64,000 nucleotides of DNA from positions 41,649,257 to 41,713,256 of the forward strand of contig NC_083607.1 in assembly GCF_029168945.1 (NCBI RefSeq), read 5' to 3'. Both the position numbers and the translations under genes were made by a program. The DNA is from Cannabis sativa (taxonomy: Eukaryota > Streptophyta > Magnoliopsida > Rosales > Cannabaceae). The notes beneath the pieces were generated by a model that saw only the letters and a list, made by a program, of their open reading frames with translations, made no database searches and was not told the origin of the DNA. Shown one piece after another: positions 1 to 12,500 of this stretch; the first letter of the stretch is position 1, and each line of letters starts with the position of its first letter.

Positions 1-160
1 GCAGAGCATGCTTTGCCAAGCCATGGGCCGCTAAATTCTCAGAGCGAGCCACATGGGACAAAACTGCCACCGGAAATTTAGACAATAAATTGCTATAACA
101 TCTTCAAACAACGCTCCTAACTTGTTGAAATACATCTCCCCATTGTTGATAGACGTCACC
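1..160 (-). pseudogene. LINE-type RNase H domain remnant (window edge)
   Basis: Read on the minus strand, the first 160 bases translate to a stretch ending in SHVARSENLAAHGLAKHAL. This is the familiar end of the RNase H-like domain found at the C-terminus of plant LINE ORF2 proteins and of 'putative ribonuclease H' proteins (aromatic/basic residues, then N-x-x-AH-x-LAK-x-AL). One in-frame stop lies upstream (about base 98). The piece runs off the left edge of the window, so its C-terminus is not visible. It could be a LINE remnant or the last exon of a domesticated RNase H-like gene; the stop favours a remnant. Confidence 0.55.
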
Positions 161-3100
161 AAAACTAACGAATATGAATAAACTGAAAACAAATCAAAAA
201 ACCAAAAAATTTTATTAGAGAATAATCAATCCGATCAAAACACTCAAAACTCATATATTGAAAAACTAGATCCCCATATAAAATACTATAACTAGCCAAA
301 GGGAGACCCTTTGGCTAGTAGCCACTTAACTCTTGTATTTTACTTCATCATCATCTTAGGATTACTATCCCTTACTAAGACCCTAAAACCTAAAAATTTT
401 GATATGTAATCTAGTAATAACAAAATTCCTGCAATGCTCCCATCCATAGGATATCAAAAGTTTACTTTGAAAATTATCGCAATAATAAAGTAAGCAACGA
501 ATAATGTACTTCAATAACCTTGATTATCAATGATTAGTGCAATTCAATACAATGAAACAAAATAATCTTGATTATTAAGCATTAATAACCCATTAATTCC
601 ATAATCCTTCCCAAAATAGACAAAATCAACCATATTAATTCATTATTAATGTCCGCATTTCTAAAATATTACAAATTCCTTTATTGTACTTATCCAAAAA
701 AGCAATTTTTATACATATTTATTTATGGTAAAACTTTATTATAATCAAATCAATCTATATTGAATTGAAATTACTTAAAATAATCCAATTTAGTTATTAT
801 GACATAATTATTCCTATTTTAATTTCTAAAAGACAAGTTGTAAAACTTCCAAAAATTGTATCCTTTTAAGTTACCATAAAAACAGTTATAATGATACCTT
901 ACTATACATAGATTACAAACCAAATTCCATAAAATTTGACTTTCCAAATATATCTGAACACAATAAATTCGCATTTGACAATTAGTATTCCCAACTCCTT
1001 TTATTACAATATCTTCGTATTTATTATTCTTTAAATTACTTGATTAATTTTAAATAATAATATTAGAATCTGAATACTAAATTCCACCACTTTCCCTTTT
1101 TGCTAATAATTCCTAAAAATATGAACCAACCATAGCTGAAAGCTATTGTCGTTTAAACTTAATCCTCCTTAAACCTTATTTCACTTTAAAATATTTTAAA
1201 ATATCATTTTAAAATTTTCTTTACATCATACCTTAACTTAAATAACCCTTATATTCCAACTAGTAAAATTTGTCTAGTGCATAACTTGTTTATTTTGCAA
1301 TTTTATTGTGCCAACATTTTATTATATTTTCAATACAAGAAGCCGTGAAAATTTTAAACAAACTACCCTAAATAATTAGGGGCCAGCCATATAATAGGCG
1401 CTATAGCCTTGTAAGGCGCCAAAGCCATAAAAATGGCGCAAATATAGAACAAAACAATAACAAAAAGATTACAATATATCCCATTATAACAATTCAACTT
1501 TACAGAAACAAGAAATTTTCGGACAACAAATTCTTTGAAGAAAACTTCATAGTTTCCTCCGTACTCTTTCCTCTTACAACTATCAAAACAAGATTATACA
1601 AGAAAAATAATAAAAATAAAAACAGAATATACAAAATTTAAAATGCAATAGAAAAGAATTGATGGTAGATCTTATAAGAAAACAGCACCATATAAAACTT
1701 TAAAGATTTTCTTCATATATTTTGACATTGATTAGAACAGAACAAACCTACACGATCTCATTGATGAAAAAAATGACAAAAAGACTAAAGAGAACTTAAC
1801 TCTAATCTTATTAAAGAGAGAATAAGATAAAAGAATGCCAGAGTGAACCTTACCTCCGGTGCTGAGAAGAAGATATCTGTCACCAATTTTTATCTAAGGT
1901 AACGTGTAAAAATTCTTCTAGACTGATTAGAAAATGTTTTGATTTCTGATAATTATAGATACTTTTGGATCAGGCATGTGATAACGCATATAGAGAGAAG
2001 ACCTACAATTTAAAAACCATAATTATCACCATCACCATGTGGCAATGCTTTGTGGAGTAGATAATGAGTAATATTTTCTAAAAATTTTAATATTCGTTAA
2101 TATAAAAGGAAAAAAAATAAGAAAATACAAAAAAGGCAAAAAAAAATTACTAAAATACAGTGGGTCGGCCATTTCAACAATTATATAGCTCACAAATAAA
2201 TAATTTCAAAAATACCCTCTCCTCTAAACCTTCAGCCGTACAAAATAGAACGATCACCAACAAAAAGCTTCGATCATTCAAACCAGCAAGACAACTGAAA
2301 TGAAATGAAATCAGGAAGAAGACCACCATTAATTTTGGCGAATTCACTAGAAAAGAAGACACGAAACGATTGAATCTAAAATTGATGAAAATAAGAGTAG
2401 AAAAACTAGGTCGAAACTGAAATTCAACACTGTATTTTGGTTTTGTTCGAACAAAACAACTCCTCCTAATATCGAAATTTAGATTCATATAATGTAGATC
2501 TCTAACAAACAGACATGGAGCTCCCCATTAAAATTCAAATCAGGTATAATACAAATACAATAAAAAAAACCATGAATAATAGATCTAAGGTATATCCAGT
2601 TGCATCATCGTTGCTTTCAAATTTCCAATATTGAATATATTAATTTATACACTAAAAAAAGAAAAGAAAATTCGAATGAATCTACAGCCACATAAAAAAA
2701 CCTGTGTTCATATATTATTTTTCTATAGCTTTTATTTTTTCTATGTGAAATTATTACCGTGAGGATCAAATTTGGTTAACGAAAATCTGCATCAACACAT
2801 ATAATTTCATAATTAAAATTTTATTATACTTATAATTTTAATTTAAAATTATTACATTTAATTATTTAATTTTTTTTATTTAAATATTAAAAATTGAAAA
2901 ATAAAATAGATTAGGGTGAGAAAGAAGAGAGATACTTATAATTAATTGATTCTAAAAAAAAAAAAAAATTACCTATTGGTAACCTGCTATTATAGGTAAA
3001 AGAAAAATGTAACCATGATGGTTACAATTAAAATGTAACCAATAGTCACCCTTACATACATCAATTATAATTAAAATAAAACACAAATCCTTAAAGAATA

Positions 3101-4340
3101 TATATATAAGAACTATATATCCTAACAAGTATCCTATACATATTTTTAAATCCTATACCGAAGTAGAAACAATAAGTAAATATTTACATGTGTAATTAAA
3201 AAACTTTTCCAATATATAGCCCCTTATGAAACATGTATGGATTGGTATATTAGCAATATTTTTGTTATTAAATCACTTGTTTCCTTCCGAATAAATTTTG
3301 AGGGGATTTATCGTTCGATCCACCTTTTTTGTTATTTTTATCTTTGTTGTCCTTGCTCTTTTCTTTCTTTTACCTCTCCTTCCTGTCTTTCTCATCGTCC
3401 TTCTTTCGATGAAAGAGGTGCTGAGGACTATGAGAAGCCGTTTTGCTTTTAACTAATTTACAATAACAATAAGCTAGAAGAAGTATACATGTAAAAGGTT
3501 AATTAATTCACCGTTAAGAATTTGTGTGCTTGTGATTATGGAGTCTATCTGTCTTTATATACAAATGTTATGAATGTTTTTCGTGTATACCTTGGCTGTT
3601 TTTTTTTTGTAGTAATTATGATGTTGAAGTGAATTAACTTGTATCAATAAACTATACAATATGAATTACTAGTAAATTCTCACATATTTTCATCAAAATA
3701 ACGTACGTATTATGATTCAGAATCATTCAAAGAAATTATAAAATGAGAACCCCAACCAGCGCTGATCATTTTCTTGAGATTTTCTATATTTTCAAGCAAA
3801 AAAAAAAAAAAAATATGGTTAGCATCATTACAGTTCAGACCTATCTAATATTGTTGTTTTAATTTGTTTTTTTTTATATTTGTTTGCTATAACAAAAAAA
3901 AGTGCTATACTTAACTCCTTAATACATGTCATTCTAATTTATTATGTTTGTCCAGCCATGAGACCGCTTGGATTATTCTAGGAAACTATACTGTTGATTA
4001 ATTGGAGTTTTAATATTTATATATTTGTGTTTGATGTGAAATAATAGGTGCCTTCCCGTTTATGTGTGTGGCTTTAGCATATATACGCGGTGTGATGACT
4101 TGGTCTGCTACGTAAACTTCTCATAACATTAATAAATTATAAGTTAATGTAAGTGTGAAATGGTCCTTCTGAATTTGTAAGAAATTCAAAGCTTCCATTC
4201 TACAATGGACGAGATGAAAATGTTTGAATTAAATGAATCTCTTCTCCAGCACAAGCAACCTATATTATATTATAGTTATTACTTATATAATTTATAATCA
4301 GTTGATAAGAATTTGCCAAGCATATTACTTCCATTGATTT
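161..4340. other. AT-rich intergenic DNA, no supported gene
   Basis: No reading frame here has recognisable protein content; the short open frames (for example at 2174-2488 and 3237-3452) look like chance in AT-rich DNA. The stretch holds homopolymer and AT runs, a small GC-richer patch with GGCGC/GCGCC inverted arms near 1395-1435, and a cluster of short foldbacks at 2971-3047. Nothing else was recognised. Confidence 0.6.
2971..3047. repeat. cluster of short foldbacks
   Basis: GTAACCATGATGGTTAC at 3009-3025 is an almost perfect palindrome (8-base arms, one-base centre). CTATTGGTAACC near 2973 and TGTAACCAATAG near 3034 form outer arms with a mismatch. The block follows a poly-A run (2954-2968). 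It could be the core of a small MITE, but no TSD was identified. Confidence 0.3.
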
Positions 4341-4463
4341 TTGGTGCGTAACTTTCCATGTAATGAAGCATTGTTAGTAAGAGAAACTAATGAAATATAC
4401 ATACATATTTATATACGTATAAGCACAAATGAAATCACAGTGAGAGGAATTAATATATCTGCA

Positions 4464-4631
4464 ATGCAAACCATGTCTTCCCAACCATCACCTCAAAAAG
4501 TTTTTGCACCTGAAAAGCAAAGAACGATTGCAAACAAAGGATATCAGCAGGGAGGTTCAAACAGCCAACCAACTGCTCAGTCTTCCCTTGCTCCGGACAA
4601 GAGAAAAGCAACCCCAAAGAAAAGCACCTGA
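4464..4631 (+). CDS. possible 3' terminal exon of an unrecognised host gene
   Basis: Not recognised. The frame from the ATG at 4464 gives 55 residues (MQTMSSQPSPQKVFAPEKQ... ending KRKATPKKST, stop TGA). The composition is unlike the surrounding AT-rich DNA: rich in Gln, Ser, Pro and Lys, hydrophilic, with a basic tail. The same frame is open back to 4341 but that part is AT-driven (EIYIHIYIR) and probably not coding. The following 120 bases are less AT-biased, as a 3' UTR might be. No upstream exon or clear splice acceptor could be fixed, so this may equally be a pseudogene piece or chance. Confidence 0.22.
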   Translation: MQTMSSQPSPQKVFAPEKQRTIANKGYQQGGSNSQPTAQSSLAPDKRKATPKKST

Positions 4632-5473
4632 TCAGTTGAATGAATAAGGCTCAGCCCGTATGCTACCATATGCCATGACAAATCAGCAATAGCTCATCAT
4701 CATAATGATGTTCTTGAGCCTTGCTTTACTGGTTTCGTGTACATATGGCTAGCCTACAACATCCTCAGTTTGTTAAATATTTATTTTCTTCATTTATATA
4801 TTATTCTAATCTTATACAGGAATAGGACATGATTTATTTCATTCATTTCTTTATTATAGGGGCCAACCTTTATTTACAATTTCATTCGGTACAATGCTCT
4901 GTAATTTCTGTGTCTTGTTTGCCGATTATGGTGATAATTATTTTTCACGTCGTTATTATAAATTATGTGAGTTATGTATATATAAATATAATGATGAATG
5001 TGAAATTTACATGTAACACTTTTTTTTGGTAAAAAATTATAATTTTAAGGGTACTAACTTTTGTTTTTCTTTTTACATTTTCTAGCTTATTTTATCATTT
5101 TATTCAATGTTTTTTCTTTCCATTTCTTTTTCTTTCTTTCCTTTTTTTTTTTAAAAAAAAAAATTATGCTTATCATTGAGACAAACAGTAAGGCTCACCC
5201 CAAAATTTAGTAGGTCATAGAAAAAAAAATTGGACCCTTATTTAGAGAAAAATGTAGTAATTTCAAAATCAATAAAAAAGAATGTGTAATTTTAAAAGAG
5301 AGCATTTTTGGGGCCTCTGGGCTAGGTGGGCTCTAAGCACAGGCCTAACCTACCTATACCCAAGACCGGGCTTTGATAAATAAGGGCGGAAGCCTACAAA
5401 AGAGTCTAAGACTTAAAACAACAACCAGTATGGCAATACAATGAAATCAATTAGTCTAAAAATAACAAAGCTA
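4632..5473. other. intergenic DNA and probable LINE 3' tail
   Basis: There is no coding content. A long pyrimidine tract with T and A runs sits at about 5068-5163. The part from about 5330 to 5473 lies just downstream (minus strand) of the LINE stop codon and is probably its 3' UTR, but no clear poly-A end or target duplication was found. Confidence 0.4.
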
Positions 5474-6754
5474 CTAATCAAAGCAAATAGCTAAAGCCCC
5501 CACTTTAGTGAGGCTCTCCTTAGCAAGGTTGTGAACAACCTCATTAATAGTTCTTGGACAATGCTTGAAAAGCACTTAAGAGAGATCACTCTTAGTACAA
5601 CCTGATATAAGGATTCCATCATAAGAATTATCTTGAGTTTGTAAGTTTAACGACATAATAGCATTGATACAATTAGAAAAAGTGATAACCTTTTGAATTC
5701 CAAACTCGTGCAAATGAGAAGACCTTGCCTGAAGGCTTCAATTTTTGCCATAAAATGATCAAAACCCGCCTGAATCAGTATTGCAACTAATGCCTTAAGC
5801 GAACCATGAAGACCAAAGATAGCAACCCCCACTCTAATTTTCAAATTAGTAGTTATAGCAGCATATCCACTTTCACTGTAATACCGTTAAAGTTAGTTAA
5901 AGTAGAGATATCAATACTTGGGCCTAGGAGGGGCTAAGTGGTCGACACTTGAGAAGTCTTTTGAACTTAACTTTAGAGAAGGTCAACTGTCCCACCCTTC
6001 GTAAAACTGTACACTCATGTTATGTATGAAATTGTTTCTCCTAAGCCAAACTCTCCAACAAATCACAGTGCGTAAAAAGCTCCACTTCCTTAAAAGAAAG
6101 AGAGCTAATGAGCTCGAGAATAATTTCATAAAAGCTAATACCATGAGGGAAGCTGTAAGGTTAATGCAAATAAGATTAACCCCAAACACTTCTAAGCTTT
6201 TTGCATTGGATCAATTCATGAGCCGTTGATTCAAACTGAGCACCGCAAACATGACATAAACCATCTAGATCCCTTCCACTTTTAGTAGGTTGACTTTGGT
6301 CAAGATCCGATCTAGAGAAGCTTGCTAAAGGAAGAGTTTTACCTTGCGAGGAATATTAGGCTTCCACAAAACTTTCTACCATTCAGAATCTCCTTAAGAC
6401 GTAGACACTTCACCAATTGAATAAGCTCTAATTTATGCCCAATAGCCACTCTTTAGTGAATACCTCCCTCCTTGATCATGAGACCACACCCTTTTGTCTT
6501 CTAGCTGAAATATCGAACAAGGAATGGCGAGGATGCTTCTAGCTTTTTCAACACTAAAGTTATAAAGGATAAGAGATATATTCCTACTATTATCCTCATT
6601 CTTTAACATTCTAACATTGGCATCTAAAGGCAAATTCTTTGATAAAATGGTTGTTGTCGCTTGGCTGGGATTAAGCCATATATCTTTGAAGATCCTAAAA
6701 TTTTTTCCTTTTCCAATAAACTAGCTAGTGAGAACTGTTAAGAGCTAGCTCTTC
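5474..6754 (-). pseudogene. LINE ORF2 pseudogene, 3' part (linker, zf-RVT, RNase H)
   Basis: This is the C-terminal third of a plant L1-type LINE polyprotein, broken into short frames. In minus-strand order it shows the post-RT segment with KRVWSHDQGGRYSLKSGYWA (6433-6633), a zf-RVT-like part with WLRRNNFIHN (5983-6189), and an RNase H-like domain (FMAKIEAFRQGLL, then INEVVHNLAKESL) ending at a TAG at 5474-5476. Several stops and frame changes make it non-functional. It continues directly into the fragment at 16350-16985; the two were one element before a Ty3 retrotransposon inserted between them, leaving TCTTC on both sides. Confidence 0.75.
6750..6754. repeat. target-site duplication TCTTC (left) of Ty3 element
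   Basis: TCTTC precedes the first LTR and recurs exactly at 16350-16354 after the second LTR. A 5-base duplication is the usual integrase footprint of LTR retrotransposons. Confidence 0.9.
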
Positions 6755-9069
6755 TGTAACACCCTAACTACCTTAGGCGTATTACGTGATTTTTAAACGT
6801 ACTGTGCAGCTCGTTGCTAATCAACGAGGTTTATGGAAAAACGTGATTAATTTAAAATTTTGCTTTTTGATTAAACTTGTAAAACATATTATAAAAGACT
6901 CGGGATCCCGATTATAAAAATATTTACAAAAAGTTTAACTGTTTAACTATTACATCAAAATAAAAGTCGTCTAACGACAGTTACAAAAATCTCAGCCTTG
7001 CTGTCCCGAGGATCGTACGCTCCAGGCCTAACCGCCCCGACATGTACAATCTCATGAGCTCGCTCACGGTCCATCAGCTACAGCCTTGCCTTTACCTACA
7101 CATGAATATAAACTGTGAGTCGACAGACTCAGTAAGAAAAGCATAATAATACTCATACATAATACTAACTGCCGTGTCCAACACGATACTGAGTCCCGCT
7201 ACTGCCATGTCCAACATGGTACTGAGCCACTACTGCCATGTCCAACATGGTACTGAGTTCTGAACGTTCATAGGGACGGTACTATTGACACGTAACACCC
7301 TGATCGGTCGAACCGGTCATACTCCGCCTGGTCATACTCCGGCTGTACCGACGTGTTACTATATCCTCCCGATCGGTCGAACCGGTCATACTCCGCTGCT
7401 GGTCATACTCCGGCTGTACCGACGGATACGTCAATAGCACGGAACCACCAACCAAGTGTCGGCTGATCGGTCAAACCGGTCATACTCCGCCGCCTTGGTC
7501 ATACTCCGGCTTTCGTACCGACGTGACAGGGTTGGATGGTTCGAAGCCAACATACAACTAATGTAATCTAATAGGCTTCCTACATGCACGCTAAACATGT
7601 AATCTACATATGCATACCGTTATACTAATCTTACTCGGATTCCGATTTCGGTGTGCTTGGTCAACTCCGACCGGAACCGAAGCCGAGCGGCGGACATCGG
7701 CTCCTAAACCATAAAAATCACAACGCTATAAGTGACACGCTAAATCACTTCCCGGGGACTAAAACTAAGAACTAAAAGTTTCCCTATCGATAAAAAGCAT
7801 GGCAATACCCCTAAAAACCTAAAAACGAGGAAAACTAGGGTTCGGAAAAATTCCCCAACCGTGAGACGGTTGCCCAACCGAATTCGGTTCGGGAATTACC
7901 GAACCCTCATCCGAATTCCGGATGCACAACCGAATTCCGGTTCCTCGCGAGCAACCAACTAAAATTCTCATAACTCGACCAATTCAACCCCAATTGGTCC
8001 CAAACTTTCCAGACCTGTTCTAAACTATCCCTAGAACAAATCCAAGGCATCAAAACCACCCAGAAAACACATAGGCAAAATTCACCATTAAAGACCAAGC
8101 TTTGAGTTCCAAAACTCAAACTTGGTTAAATCCACTAACATGCATCCAAACCTATTTAATTCTACTCAAATAAGCATGAATAAGCTTCTGAAAACATACA
8201 AGAACACCCAGCAATTTCACAGAAACAAAATGAACCATTTCACTCAAAAATCACATATTTGCATAGGAAATTCAAAGCTTTAAACAACACCACTAGCATG
8301 CATTAAAACCTATATAATCCAACCATTTAAAACCTAATTAAGCTACTGGAAACAACAATTAAACACAGCAGCAAGAACTTCAAATTAACATGCATTTTCT
8401 CAACTTTTTCATCAAACAAACTCAAGAAAACAAGGTAGAGAAATTATATAAAGAAATACCTCAACAAGGGATTATTAGAGCTTGCAATCCAAGCTTGAAT
8501 CACCACCAAAAATTCCAGCTCTTGAACCCCAAGTTTCAGCCGAAAAAGAGAGAGAGAAAAGAGAGTGTTTTCTTTGGAAAAAATTCTATTTTTAACACTT
8601 AGTCTCATTTTTGTAAAAATGAAGAATTAAACATAAATAGTCACTTATCACACCTCATTTCAGCCAAGTAAACATTAAACAAATATTTATTTTTCAAATA
8701 ATACACTCACATAAGACAAAACACTAATGGGGCAAAAAGACCATTTTGCCCCTCCACCATAAAATCATGAAAATCATACTAAAGGGGTATTTTTGGGAAA
8801 TTCTAAATTCCCGGCCATTCCCGACATTCCCAATGTCTAAAACCCGTCCCTAAATTACTAACATACTAAGTTGTGATTTCTACTGAGCCAAACGCCGAGT
8901 TCCAAAATACCGGACACCGGAAATGCAAAATATAAAGGCTACTGATGACATAATCATGCATTTCTGAATTCCATAAATAACAGTAATAAATTATTTAAAT
9001 AGCTATAAATAATTTCATAAATAAACATAAACAACTGCTAATTTCCAAATTAACTAAGCGGGCTTTACA
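6755..9069 (-). repeat. 3' LTR of Ty3 element (2315 bp)
   Basis: It matches 14040-16349 over its whole length. In element sense it is the downstream LTR, next to the PPT. It is nearly identical to its partner except for a patch at about 7230-7935, where a tandem array and its neighbours differ. Short frames inside it (7907-8119, 8390-8602) recur in the other LTR and have no recognisable product. Confidence 0.93.
7168..7526. repeat. two tandem arrays inside the Ty3 3' LTR
   Basis: The first array (about 7168-7260) has three units built on TGCCATGTCCAACATGGTAC, which is itself partly palindromic (CCATGT..ACATGG). The second array (about 7302-7526) has three units containing GATCGGTCGAACCGGTCATA followed by GGTCATACTCCGG, spaced about 69 and 94 bases apart. 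The partner arrays lie at about 14457-14815. Such arrays are common in U3 and may hold regulatory sites; that role is inference. Confidence 0.75.
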
Positions 9070-9086
9070 ACTATCCCCCCCTTAAA
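9070..9086 (-). other. polypurine tract of Ty3 element
   Basis: On the minus strand the sequence TTTAAGGGGGGGATAGT directly abuts the 3' LTR. A purine run at this place primes plus-strand DNA synthesis in LTR retrotransposons. The pol stop codon (TAG, 9071-9073) lies inside it. Confidence 0.8.
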
Positions 9087-9514
9087 AGGATTTCGTCCCC
9101 GAAATCTAACCTGAATAACTCTGGATATTGAGCTCGCATATCTGACTCTAGCTCCCAGGTGGCTTCTTCCACCTTACTGTTTCTCCAGAGAACCTTGACC
9201 AATGCTATGGTCTTATTCCGAAGGACTTTATCCTTTCTATCCAGGATCTGCACTGATTGTTCCTCATATGACATGTCTGGCTGAAGCTGAAGACTCTCAT
9301 AACTGAGTATATGAGAGGGGTCTGAAACGTATTTTCTCAACATTGAGACATGAAATACGTTGTGCACTGCTGATAAGGCTGGAGGCAATGCTAACCGATA
9401 TGCCACTTGACCTATCTTCTCGAGAATTTCGAAAGGTCCAGTAAATCTAGGGCATAACTTGCCTCTTTTCCCGAAACGTTTAATCCCCTTCATTGGAGAT
9501 ACTCGCAAAAACAC
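9071..9514 (-). pseudogene. Ty3 pol C-terminal part: integrase tail with chromodomain
   Basis: A 147-residue open frame starting with FLRVSPMKG (the first codon is GTG, so this is not a true start). It holds the integrase C-terminal GPF/Y-type region (FTGPFEILEKIGQVAYRLAL, residues about 25-44), VHNVFHVSMLRKY, and then a chromodomain-like segment (VQILDRKDKVLRNK, VKVLWRN, EEATWELESDM, residues about 87-130). In chromoviruses this domain steers integration to particular chromatin. It is in frame with the main pol frame and separated from it only by a TAG at 9578-9580 and 21 open codons. It is therefore the tail of pol and not a separate gene. Confidence 0.85.
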
Positions 9515-9577
9515 ATGGTCCCCTACTCGGAACTCAACATTTCTACGTTTCGGATCTGCGTAACTCTTCTGTCTGCT

Positions 9578-12500
9578 CTATGAGGCAAGCATTCTAGCTT
9601 TTATCTTTTCTATTGCCTCATTGGTCCGCTGAACTGACTCTGGACCTAGGTATTTCCTCTCCCCTGTCTCATCCCAGTGGATAGGGGATCTACATTTCCT
9701 ACCGTACAACAGTTCATAGGGAGCCATCCCTATCGTACTCTGATAACTGTTGTTGTAAGAGAATTCTATTAACGGTAGATATTTACTCCATGAACCCTCA
9801 AAGTCCATAACACAGGCTCTCAACATATCCTCCAATATCTGAATTGTCCTTTCGGACTGACCATCTGTCTGAGGATGAAATGCTGTACTGAATTTCAGCT
9901 TCGTACCCATTGCCCGTTGCAAACTTTGCCAAAATTTGGAGGTGAATTTCGGATCCCTGTCCGAAACTATAGACTTCGGTACCCCGTGAAGTCTCACTAT
10001 CTCTCTGACGTACAGTTCTGCCAACTGATCCACTGAAAATGTTGTTCTAACCGGCAGAAAATGAGCAGATTTCGTAAATCGGTCCACCACTACCCAAATG
10101 GAATCATACAAACTCGTGGTCCTAGGTAACCCGACCACAAAATCCATCGTAATATCCTCCCATTTCCATTCCGGTAGGGTTAGAGGCTGCAACAACCCTG
10201 CTGGTCTCTGATGTTCAGCCTTGATCTGCTGACAAGTGAGGCATCTCGACACGAATTCTACCAAATTCTTCTTCATACCGCTCCACCAGAAGTACGGTTT
10301 CAAATCTTGGTACATCTTGGTGGTGCCGGGATGCAGAGAATATGGGGTAGAATGAGCCTCCTCAAAGATCTCATTTCTAAGTTCCTCACTGCTCGGAACA
10401 CAAACCCTGTCTTTATACAAAAGCATCCCACTATCTGACATTGAAAAGTCTTTGGCTTGACCAGCCAATACCTCATCTCGGATCTTCACTAACTCCGGAT
10501 CTGTCATCTGAGCAACCTTTATTCTTTCCAACAGATCAGATTGCAGCGTTAAGTTGTGAAGCTGACCTACCACAAACTCAATGCTGGATCTAACCATATC
10601 CTCAGCTATCTGGGGTGAGATCTGAACCATGCTAGCTACTTGCCCGGGACCCTTTCTGCTCAGGGCATCGGCCACTACATTGGCTTTTCCGGGATGATAG
10701 AGGATCTCCCAATCATAATCCTTTACTAATTCCAACCAACGCCTTTGTCTCATGTTCAAATCTTTCTGAGTAAAGAAATACTTGAGACTTTTATGGTCGG
10801 TATAGATCTCGCACTTCTCCCCATAAAGGTAATGCCGCCAAATCTTCAGTGCAAAAACCACTGCGGCCAATTCTAAATCATGAGTCGGGTATCGCTGTTC
10901 ATAATCCTTTAACTGACGGGAGGCATAAGCGATAACCCGATCGGCTTGCATCAATACGCACCCCAAACCCTGTTTGGATGCGTCACAGAAGACTACGAAC
11001 TTCTCCTTGTCCGAAGGCAAAGCTAGTATCGGAGCAGTAATCAACTTCTGTTTCAGCTCCTGAAAACTAGCTTCGCATTTATCTGACCAGATAAATCGCT
11101 GATTCTTCTTTGTAACCTCGGTTAGGGGCATTGAAATTTTGGAGAACCCCTCCACGAACCTACGGTAGTACCCAGCTAATCCCAAGAAGCTTCTGATCTC
11201 TGTCACTGTCTTCGGTCTCGGCCAATCCCTGACGGATTCAATCTTCCCGGGATCCACCTTGATCCCATCTTTACCCACAATGTGCCCTAGGAAGGACACC
11301 TGAGACAACCAGAACTCACATTTCTTGAACTTGGCGTAGAGCTTATGTTCTCGAAGTCGTTGTAGTACCATCTGAAGATGTAACTCATGCTCCTCTTCTG
11401 ACTGAGAGTACACGAGGATGTCGTCGATAAACACAATCACATAGATATCGAGGAAATCCTTGAATACTCTATTCATCAGGTCCATGAATGCTGCAGGAGC
11501 ATTGGTTAGCCCGAATGACATAACCAGAAACTCGTAGTGTCCATACCTAGTGCGGAAAGCCGTCTTCGGAATGTCCTCCTCTCGGATTCTCAACTGATGA
11601 TAACCCGAACGGAGATCAATCTTAGAAAAGACCGTCTTCCCCTGAAGCTGATCGAACAAGTCATCGATCCTAGGTAATGGATATTTATTCTTCACCGTCA
11701 GCTTGTTCAACTCCCTGTAGTCGATGCACATCCTCATAGATCCATCCTTCTTCTTGACGAACAAAACCGGGGCTCCCCAGGGCGACACACTGGGCCGAAT
11801 GAACCCTATGTCAAGCAACCCTTGGAGCTGAATCTTTAATTCCTTAAGTTCAGCTGGAGCCATCCTATACGGGGCTTTGGAAACCGGATCCACCCCTGGT
11901 GCCAAGTCAATCACGAAGTCAATCTCCCGCTGAGGTGGTAACCCTGGAAGTTCTTCGGGAAAAACGTCCAAAAATTCCCGAACCACTCTGATGTCCTCTG
12001 GCCGAACGGTGTCTGGCCGAGTGGTGTCCACCACCACGGCCAGAAACCCTAAGCACCCGCCGTGCAATAATTCTCTCGCTGACATAGCCGAGATCACCGG
12101 GATCCGAGATCCCTGAACCGAATCCACAAATACAAACGGTTCTTCACTTTCCGGTTGGAAGACCACCATCTTCCTTTTACAGTCAATGCTCGCCGAATAT
12201 TTAGATAGGAAATCCATTCCTAAAATAATATCAAATTCGACTAAGCTCATCTCTATCAGATCAGCGCTTAACTCTCTACCATCTATCCTCATCGGCATAG
12301 ACCTAATCCACCTATTGGAGATAACCAATTCTCCGCCAGGTAACAGGGTTCCAAACCCTGATTCATATCTATCAAAGGGTCTACCCCACTTACTAAAGAC
12401 TCTGGCCGCCACATAAGAATGTGTAGCCCCAGAATCAAACAGAACTGAATAAAGCGAGTTGTTAATAAAAAGCTGACCTGTAACAACTGATGGGCTGGCA

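Noticed and set aside
2174..2488. 104-codon minus-strand frame
   Set aside because: Phe/Leu/Ser-rich content typical of chance frames in AT-rich DNA, with no motif and no supporting context.
7168..7526. Regular repeats resembling a CRISPR-like array
   Set aside because: The units are unequal, partly diverged and lie within an LTR of a plant retrotransposon; there are no unique spacers of constant length.
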